A stretch of 18,132 bases of DNA, from the NCBI GenBank assembly GCA_030044695.1, contig JASIDM010000061.1:1-18132 (forward strand), given 5' to 3'. This DNA comes from Thermoplasmata archaeon (GTDB lineage: Archaea > Thermoplasmatota > Thermoplasmata > Lutacidiplasmatales > UBA184). Shown here piece by piece: positions 13,788 to 18,132 of the stretch; the first letter of the stretch is position 1, and every line of letters begins with the position of its first letter. Position numbers and translations under genes: made by a program. Under the pieces are notes generated by a model that did no database searches, was not told the origin of the DNA, and was given only the letters and a program-made list of their open reading frames with translations.

Positions 13788-14765
13788 ATGAAGGCGCTCG
13801 TCCTGATCGGCGGCTTCGGCACGCGCCTGCGGCCGATCACCTACGCCGTTCCCAAGCAGCTGATCCCCCTCGCCGGCAAGCCGATGCTCTACCACGTCCT
13901 CGACCTCCTCCCCCGGGACGTCGACGAGGTCGTCCTCGCCACCGGGTACAAGGCGGACGAGGTCGACCGGTTCGTCCGGGCCCATCCGCCGCCGTTCCCC
14001 GTCCGGACCGTCGCGGAGGCCGAGCCCCTCGGGACCGGGGGCGGCATGAAGCACGCGGGCGGCGGCCTCGGCGAGACGTTCTACCTCCTCAACTCGGACG
14101 TCATCGCCTCGGCCGACCTCGCGGCGCTCGGGGCGACCCATCGACGCTCGCCGCGCCTCGGCACGATGGCGCTCGCCGAGGTCGACGATACCCGCCCGTA
14201 CGGCGTGGCGGCGCTGGCCGAGGACGACCGCATCACGGCGTTCGTGGAGAAACCTCCCCCGGAGCGGGCCCCGTCGCACTGGATCAACGCGGGCCTGGCC
14301 GTCTGGTCCCGTCGCGTCCTCGACCGCATCCCCGGCGGCCGGGCCGTGAGCTTCGAGCAGGAGATCGTCCCGGGGCTCCTCGCGGAGGGGGTCTACGGCT
14401 TCCGGCTCCGGGGCTTCTGGGACGATGCGGGCACCCGCGAGCGGCTGCTGCGCTCCCAGCGGTTCCTGTTCGAGGCGGGGCGGGCCGGCGACCGCCACCG
14501 CCCGCCGGGTTCGAGCGGTCCCGGCCCGATCGCCGCCGCCGCCGACGCCACCGCCGACGGGGCGACGTTCGGCGGGCCGGTGACCCTCGGCCGAGGGGTC
14601 GAGGTCGGCTCGGGAGCGCACCTGGAGGACTGCGTCGTGATGGACGGAGCTCGGGTCGGCCGCGGGGCCAGGGTCGTGCGGTCGATCGTCGGACCGGGGG
14701 CGATCGTGGACGACGGACGACAGGTCGTCGACGAGCTCGTCGGAGCGGCGTCCGGCGATCGCTAA
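13788..14765 (+). CDS. Sugar-1-phosphate nucleotidyltransferase
   Basis: A 325-residue enzyme that couples a sugar-1-phosphate to an NTP, giving a nucleotide sugar for surface glycans or glycosylation. The N-terminal nucleotidyltransferase domain shows GGFGTRLRPIT (8-18), PKQLIPLAGKPML (22-34), LGTGGG (81-86), NSD (102-104, metal and nucleotide site), VEKP (153-156), Asn167 and WDDAGT (211-216). The C-terminal part (about 258-310) has hexapeptide-like turns (GGPVTLGRGVEVGSGAHLED), as in left-handed beta-helix domains that set oligomeric state. A stretch of Gly/Ala/Pro (about 237-257) links them. The most likely activities are mannose-1-phosphate guanylyltransferase or glucose-1-phosphate thymidylyl-/uridylyltransferase; sequence alone does not decide. 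The stop (TAA, 14763-14765) is shared with the opposing gene's TAG. Confidence 0.88.
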   Translation: MKALVLIGGFGTRLRPITYAVPKQLIPLAGKPMLYHVLDLLPRDVDEVVLATGYKADEVDRFVRAHPPPFPVRTVAEAEPLGTGGGMKHAGGGLGETFYLLNSDVIASADLAALGATHRRSPRLGTMALAEVDDTRPYGVAALAEDDRITAFVEKPPPERAPSHWINAGLAVWSRRVLDRIPGGRAVSFEQEIVPGLLAEGVYGFRLRGFWDDAGTRERLLRSQRFLFEAGRAGDRHRPPGSSGPGPIAAAADATADGATFGGPVTLGRGVEVGSGAHLEDCVVMDGARVGRGARVVRSIVGPGAIVDDGRQVVDELVGAASGDR

Positions 14766-15805
14766 CCCGCGAACGCCGCGCCGGTGACCAGCACCTTCAC
14801 GCTCGCGTCGGGACGGGCGGCGAGGCGGAACGCCTCGGCGATCTCCGCGAGCGGAAGGTCGTGGCTCACCAGGTCGGCGACGGCGAGCCGGCCCCCCACG
14901 ATCATCTCGTGGACCTCGCGGATCTCCGGTTCGGTCGTCGCGTAGGACGGTACGACGCGGACCCCCCGCAGGTACAGCTGCTGGAGGTCGGCGTCGAGCC
15001 GACTGCCGGCCTCGGGCAGCCCGAAGAGGTTCACCGTGCCGCCGCGGCGGACGGCCTCCGTGGCGGCCCGGACCACGGACGGATGTCCGGACGCCGCCAC
15101 GGCCAGGTCGACGCCGCGGCCGTCCGTGGCTCGGGCGACCATCGTCTCCAGCGCCTTCGGCTCGCGCGGGTCGACGGCGGCGTCGATCCCCCCGCGCTCG
15201 GCGGCGCGGCGGCGAAGCTCGGAGAGCTCCGTGCCACCGACCCACGACGCCCCCAGCGAGCGAGCGAGGCGGGCGTAGAGCAGCCCGACCGGACCGAGGC
15301 CCAGGACGAGCACGCTCGCCCGGTCGGCGAGCCCGACCCGGCGCAGCGCCGTGAGCGCGCAGCCGGCGGGCTCGAGGAGGGCGCCGGCCCGCCAGTCGAT
15401 CGCCCGGTCCAGCGGGAGGACGGCCCCCCGGGCGACGTGCTCGGCCGACGCCCGGAAGACGTCGGCGAAGCCGCCGGGGTCGAGGTTGGTCGTGCTGTAC
15501 GTCGGGCAGAACGTCGTGTCGCCCCGTCGACAGACCTCGCAGGCGAGGCAGGGGACATGGTGGTGGACGAAGACCCGGTCCCCCTCCGCGAGCCCGCCCA
15601 CCCCCGAGCCCACGGCCGCGATCCGCCCGACGGGCTCGTGGCCGAGGATCCCGGCGGACCGGTAGTTCCCCCGGAGCTTCTCGAGGTCGGTGCCGCAGAT
15701 CCCGCACGCCGCGAGGCGGACCGTGACCTCGCCCGGACCGGCGCGAGGCTCGTCCCGTTCCTCCAGGACGACGGCGCCGGCCGGCCCGAGCCGGCCGACC
15801 TTCAT
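14762..15805 (-). CDS. Zinc-dependent medium-chain alcohol dehydrogenase
   Basis: A 347-residue zinc MDR dehydrogenase. Catalytic-zinc residues are Cys37 in GICGTD, His56-Glu57 in GHEPVG and Glu145. Structural-zinc cysteines are Cys86, 89, 92 and 100 in CLACEVCRRGDTTFC. The Rossmann motif is VLVLGLGPVG (165-174), with Glu193 after the second strand, which favours NAD. Family features place it near threonine, sorbitol and related polyol dehydrogenases; the substrate is not determined. Start: the frame remains open far upstream through the aminotransferase gene, but homology begins at MKVGRL, so the ATG at 15805 is used; it overlaps the aminotransferase stop (ATGA). The two probably form an operon in which an amino group and then an alcohol or aldehyde are processed, though that link is inference. 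It converges on the nucleotidyltransferase gene. Confidence 0.92.
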   Translation of the reverse strand: MKVGRLGPAGAVVLEERDEPRAGPGEVTVRLAACGICGTDLEKLRGNYRSAGILGHEPVGRIAAVGSGVGGLAEGDRVFVHHHVPCLACEVCRRGDTTFCPTYSTTNLDPGGFADVFRASAEHVARGAVLPLDRAIDWRAGALLEPAGCALTALRRVGLADRASVLVLGLGPVGLLYARLARSLGASWVGGTELSELRRRAAERGGIDAAVDPREPKALETMVARATDGRGVDLAVAASGHPSVVRAATEAVRRGGTVNLFGLPEAGSRLDADLQQLYLRGVRVVPSYATTEPEIREVHEMIVGGRLAVADLVSHDLPLAEIAEAFRLAARPDASVKVLVTGAAFAG

Positions 15806-17187
15806 GCCCGCGCGCGCGTGGCGGCGATCGCCGCGTCGAGGATCTCCACGGCCTCGTCGATCTCCTCGCGACGCACGATCAGCGCGGGGATGTAGCGGAT
15901 GGAGGAGCGGCCGCAGCCGAGCAGGACGAGTCCCCGGCGCATCGCCTCCTCGACGACGCGGTCGCGGAACTCGACCGCCGGCTCCTTGGAGCGGCGGTCC
16001 TGCACGAACTCCGTCGCGACCATCAGGCCGACGCCCCGGACGTCGCCGATCTCCTCGTGACGTCCCATCAGCTCGCGCAGCCGCTGGAGGAGGTAGGTCC
16101 CCTGGACCCGGGCGTTGTCGAGGAGCCGCTCCTTCTCGATCACGTCGAGCGTCGCGAGAGAGGCCGCGACGGCCGCGACGTTCCCGCCGAAGGTGTTGGA
16201 ATGGGAGCCCTGGACGGGGAAGTCGAACTCCGCCGGGAAGCTCACGGCCCCGAGCGGCAGGCCCCCGCCGAGGGCCTTCGCCATCGTCACGATCTCCGGG
16301 ACGACCCCGTGGTGCTCGATGCCGAACCAGGACCCGGTGCGTCCGATGCCGGCCTGGACCTCGTCGTCGATCAGCGGGATGTGGTACCGGTCGAGGATCG
16401 CGCGCAGGGTCGCGTGCCATCGGGGAGGCGGCACGACGTAGCCGCCCTCGCCGAGCACCGGTTCGGCGAGGAACGCCGCGACGTCGTCCGGGGGGATCGA
16501 GGTATGGAAGTACAGCTCATCGAGGACCTTGGCGCAGTAGAGGTCGCAACTCGGGTACTCGAGCCGGTACGGGCACCGGTAGCACGTCGGCCCCGGGATG
16601 TGGTGGCCGCCGCCGACGAACGGGGCGTACCGGGCGCGCTGCACCGGCTTGGAGGTGGTCATCGTGAGCGCCCCCATGGTGCGGCCGTGAAAGCCGCCGA
16701 GCAGGCCGACGACGATCGGGCGTTGGCGGTGGTAGCGGACGATCTTGAGGGCCGCCTCGACGCTCTCCGTCCCGCTGTTGGTGAAGAAGACCTTCTTCTC
16801 GAACGCCCCCGGCGTGAGCCGCGTCAGGCGCTCGGCGAGCTCGGTCTGGTTCTCGTAGTAGAAGTCCGTCCCGGCGAAGTGGCTGAGCCGACCGACCTGC
16901 TCGCGGACGGCGCGGACGACCTCAGGGTGGGCGTGGCCAACGGCCAGGACCCCGACGCCGGAGGCGAAATCGAGCAGGCGGTTGCCGTCGACGTCCGTGA
17001 CCCAGACCCCGCTCCCCGACGCCGCGACCGCCGGCGACGTCTTGGTGCTCGTCATGAGGAATCGGCGGTCCCGATCGATGATCCGGCGGGCGTTGGGACC
17101 GGGGATCGGCACGTCGATCCGGACCCCACGGGAAGGGGCCCGGCTCGGGGACGGAGGGACGACCGGGGTCGGGGTGCTCTGGCTCAT
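15802..17187 (-). CDS. Class III aminotransferase (GABA/ornithine-type, PLP)
   Basis: A 461-residue PLP-dependent aminotransferase of class III, the family of 4-aminobutyrate, ornithine and acetylornithine aminotransferases. Key residues are NSGTES (137-142, phosphate of PLP), GGFHGRTMGAL (164-174), Asp275 in IDDEVQAGIGRTG, Lys304 in MAKALGGGLPLGAV (Schiff base) and SNTFGGN (330-336). Residues 202-218 carry four cysteines, CYRCPYRLEYPSCDLYC, an insert known in archaeal members. About 30 proline/serine-rich residues precede the domain. The substrate is uncertain; it could serve arginine/lysine or GABA metabolism or amino-acid racemisation. The ATG at 17187 has GGAG 5 nt upstream; the frame stays open for 98 further codons upstream without family similarity. 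It is first in the operon with the dehydrogenase. Confidence 0.92.
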   Translation of the reverse strand: MSQSTPTPVVPPSPSRAPSRGVRIDVPIPGPNARRIIDRDRRFLMTSTKTSPAVAASGSGVWVTDVDGNRLLDFASGVGVLAVGHAHPEVVRAVREQVGRLSHFAGTDFYYENQTELAERLTRLTPGAFEKKVFFTNSGTESVEAALKIVRYHRQRPIVVGLLGGFHGRTMGALTMTTSKPVQRARYAPFVGGGHHIPGPTCYRCPYRLEYPSCDLYCAKVLDELYFHTSIPPDDVAAFLAEPVLGEGGYVVPPPRWHATLRAILDRYHIPLIDDEVQAGIGRTGSWFGIEHHGVVPEIVTMAKALGGGLPLGAVSFPAEFDFPVQGSHSNTFGGNVAAVAASLATLDVIEKERLLDNARVQGTYLLQRLRELMGRHEEIGDVRGVGLMVATEFVQDRRSKEPAVEFRDRVVEEAMRRGLVLLGCGRSSIRYIPALIVRREEIDEAVEILDAAIAATRARA

Positions 17188-17272
17188 CGACGCTCCAGCT
17201 CGCCAAGGCCGCGCCGGGGGTATGACGTTCGCGGTCGCCACGCCTTGACGAACCGTCCCGTGGAGCCTCGCC

Positions 17273-17278
17273 TTTTTG
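17273..17278 (+). promoter_or_regulatory. Possible TATA box for small hypothetical gene
   Basis: CTTTTTG, centred about 31 nt before the ATG at 17306 and the only T-run nearby. It lies in the 118-nt gap between divergent genes. The aminotransferase side has a weaker TATA-like CATAC at 17220-17225 (minus). Confidence 0.3.
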
Positions 17279-17305
17279 AGCCGTGGCCGGGGCTCGAGAG
17301 GCAAC

Positions 17306-17578
17306 ATGGCGCCCGGCCCTCCGGACCCGGACTCCGAAGGGCGCCTGCGGGAGGTCGTTCCCGAGCGGGCGGTCCTCACCGAGCTCGCCCGGGGGTTCCT
17401 CCTGGTCCGGGAGGACGACCGCGACCGCGCGGTCCGGTTCGCGATGACGTTCCTGCGGGAGCGCACCGTCGCCCCGGCCACGTCGGCCGTGCCGTACCCG
17501 GCGCCCCGCGCTCAGCGCGCGCTCGGCCTCGCTCCGCGTGGCGCGGTGGAGCGGCCGGACCCGCGCCGTCCCCGGTGA
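17306..17578 (+). CDS. Small hypothetical protein
   Basis: A 90-residue protein I do not recognise. Residues 10-54 look like folded helical sequence (EVVPERAVLTELARGFLLVREDDRDRAVRFAMTFLRER) with no known motif, cysteines or membrane segment. The last 36 residues are Pro/Ala/Arg-rich. The start is the ATG at 17306, which lies about 31 nt below a T-run that could be its TATA box. The gene is divergent from the class III aminotransferase. Its 3' end overlaps the end of the opposite-strand aminotransferase by 67 nt, unusually long, so either gene's last codons may be non-essential. It could also be a spurious frame; the promoter geometry is the main argument for it. Confidence 0.45.
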   Translation: MAPGPPDPDSEGRLREVVPERAVLTELARGFLLVREDDRDRAVRFAMTFLRERTVAPATSAVPYPAPRAQRALGLAPRGAVERPDPRRPR

Positions 17579-18132
17579 GCTAGGACGAACTTGTCCCGGG
17601 TCCGCCGGTAGGCCCGAAGCCCCTGAGGGCAGGACCGGCGCGTGAGGGCGAGCCGGACCCCGCCGGGGGCTCCGAAGAACTCCCCGGGGGCCACGAGGAC
17701 CGAGCGCGCGAGGCTGCGCTCGGCGAGCGCGCGGCCCGTCCCGGTCGGCAACCGGTCGAACCACAGCGGCGCGGCCGGCACGGCCTCCCCGGGGAAGACC
17801 TCGCGGAACGCCTGGCGGTTCCGATCGAGCACACGCCGCACCGCCCGGCGGACCGTCTCGAACCGGCGGACCAGCTCGAGGGCCCGCCACGTCGACGCCG
17901 GAGCGATCTCGTCCGAGAGGAGGCCGACGTAGCGCAGGAAGCCCGGCGGCACGTCCGGCGGGGTGACCGCGAACCCGACCCGGAGCTCGTCCGCCCCGAA
18001 GAACTTCGTGAACGAGCCGGTCGTCCAGACCCGCGGCCGGTCCTTGGCGGAGAGGGTCGGGACCCCGGCGAACTCGCGGAACGTCTCGTCGACGAGCAGG
18101 TGGCGGCTGCCGGAGGCGAACCGGGCGACCTC
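17512..18132 (-). CDS. Class I/II aminotransferase, C-terminal part (runs off edge)
   Basis: The C-terminal 206 residues of a PLP aminotransferase; the N-terminus lies beyond the window. Visible are LLVDETFREF (the strand with the pyridine-nitrogen Asp), TTGSFTKFFGADELRVGF (the Schiff-base Lys in SFTKFFG, followed by the Arg of the phosphate pocket), and the C-terminal domain with GVRLALTR, whose Arg would bind the substrate carboxylate. This fits fold-type I aminotransferases such as aspartate, histidinol-phosphate or threonine-phosphate decarboxylase-like enzymes; the specificity cannot be told without the missing part. The last about 20 residues are Arg/Gly/Ser-rich and overlap the opposite-strand small gene by 67 nt. 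A GTG at 17952 is an internal codon, not the start. Confidence 0.85.
   Translation of the reverse strand, partial: EVARFASGSRHLLVDETFREFAGVPTLSAKDRPRVWTTGSFTKFFGADELRVGFAVTPPDVPPGFLRYVGLLSDEIAPASTWRALELVRRFETVRRAVRRVLDRNRQAFREVFPGEAVPAAPLWFDRLPTGTGRALAERSLARSVLVAPGEFFGAPGGVRLALTRRSCPQGLRAYRRTRDKFVLAHRGRRGSGRSTAPRGARPSAR

Noticed and set aside
12047..15895. A 1282-codon open frame on the plus strand across pstA, pstB and the nucleotidyltransferase
   Set aside because: It is out of frame with three recognisable genes and its Arg/Pro/Gly-rich translation shows no domain.
15806..16420. N-terminal extension of the alcohol dehydrogenase frame by 205 codons
   Set aside because: It lies inside the aminotransferase gene in another frame; dehydrogenase homology begins at the ATG at 15805.

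Overview
The window is a very GC-rich, gene-dense stretch that looks archaeal. The reasons are: weak AT-rich boxes lying about 27-31 nt upstream of several start codons (the spacing of an archaeal TATA box to a leaderless start); a roadblock/LC7 protein paired with a KaiC/RecA-like protein; an archaeal-style class III aminotransferase; and an F420-dependent-reductase-family protein. The proline/alanine-rich cytoplasmic tail plus single membrane anchor on PstS would suit a high-GC Thermoplasmatota-type archaeon, but that lineage is inference and I cannot prove it from this window. No rRNA, tRNA, CRISPR array, insertion sequence or phage gene was seen.

Layout. (1) 1-2835: a VOC/glyoxalase-fold protein on +, facing a minus-strand run of a DUF1801-like protein, a radical SAM/SPASM-like protein and a roadblock/LC7 protein. 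(2) 2832-3638: a KaiC/RecA-like protein with no Walker A, coupled to the roadblock gene by an ATGA overlap. (3) 3922-6675, minus: an M13 zinc metallopeptidase and an F420-dependent NADP reductase-family protein. (4) 7013-9334: sulfate activation, with ATP sulfurylase and APS kinase overlapping by ATGA on +, and a second, divergent APS kinase converging on them with an 11-bp overlap. (5) 9628-13709: a high-affinity phosphate uptake operon of membrane-anchored PstS, a single-chain PstC-PstA permease fusion and PstB with 3-nt gaps, preceded by a possible 34-codon leader ORF. No phoU follows. (6) 13788-17187: a sugar-nucleotidyltransferase on + ending tail to tail against a minus operon of class III aminotransferase and zinc alcohol dehydrogenase. 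(7) 17306-18132: a small unknown protein on + and the C-terminal part of a class I/II aminotransferase on -, running off the window.

How the genes fit together. Sat and CysC make PAPS from sulfate and ATP; no PAPS reductase is present here, so PAPS may serve assimilation elsewhere or sulfotransferases. The pst operon supplies phosphate through an ABC importer. The most unusual features are the PstC-PstA fusion, the coupled leader ORF, the dead-P-loop KaiC-like/roadblock pair, the two tail-to-tail APS kinases, and two intergenic inverted repeats with the same GTCAC/GTGAC half-sites.

Most coding regions are mirrored by long open frames on other strands and frames because of the GC-rich codon usage. 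Those shadows are left out.
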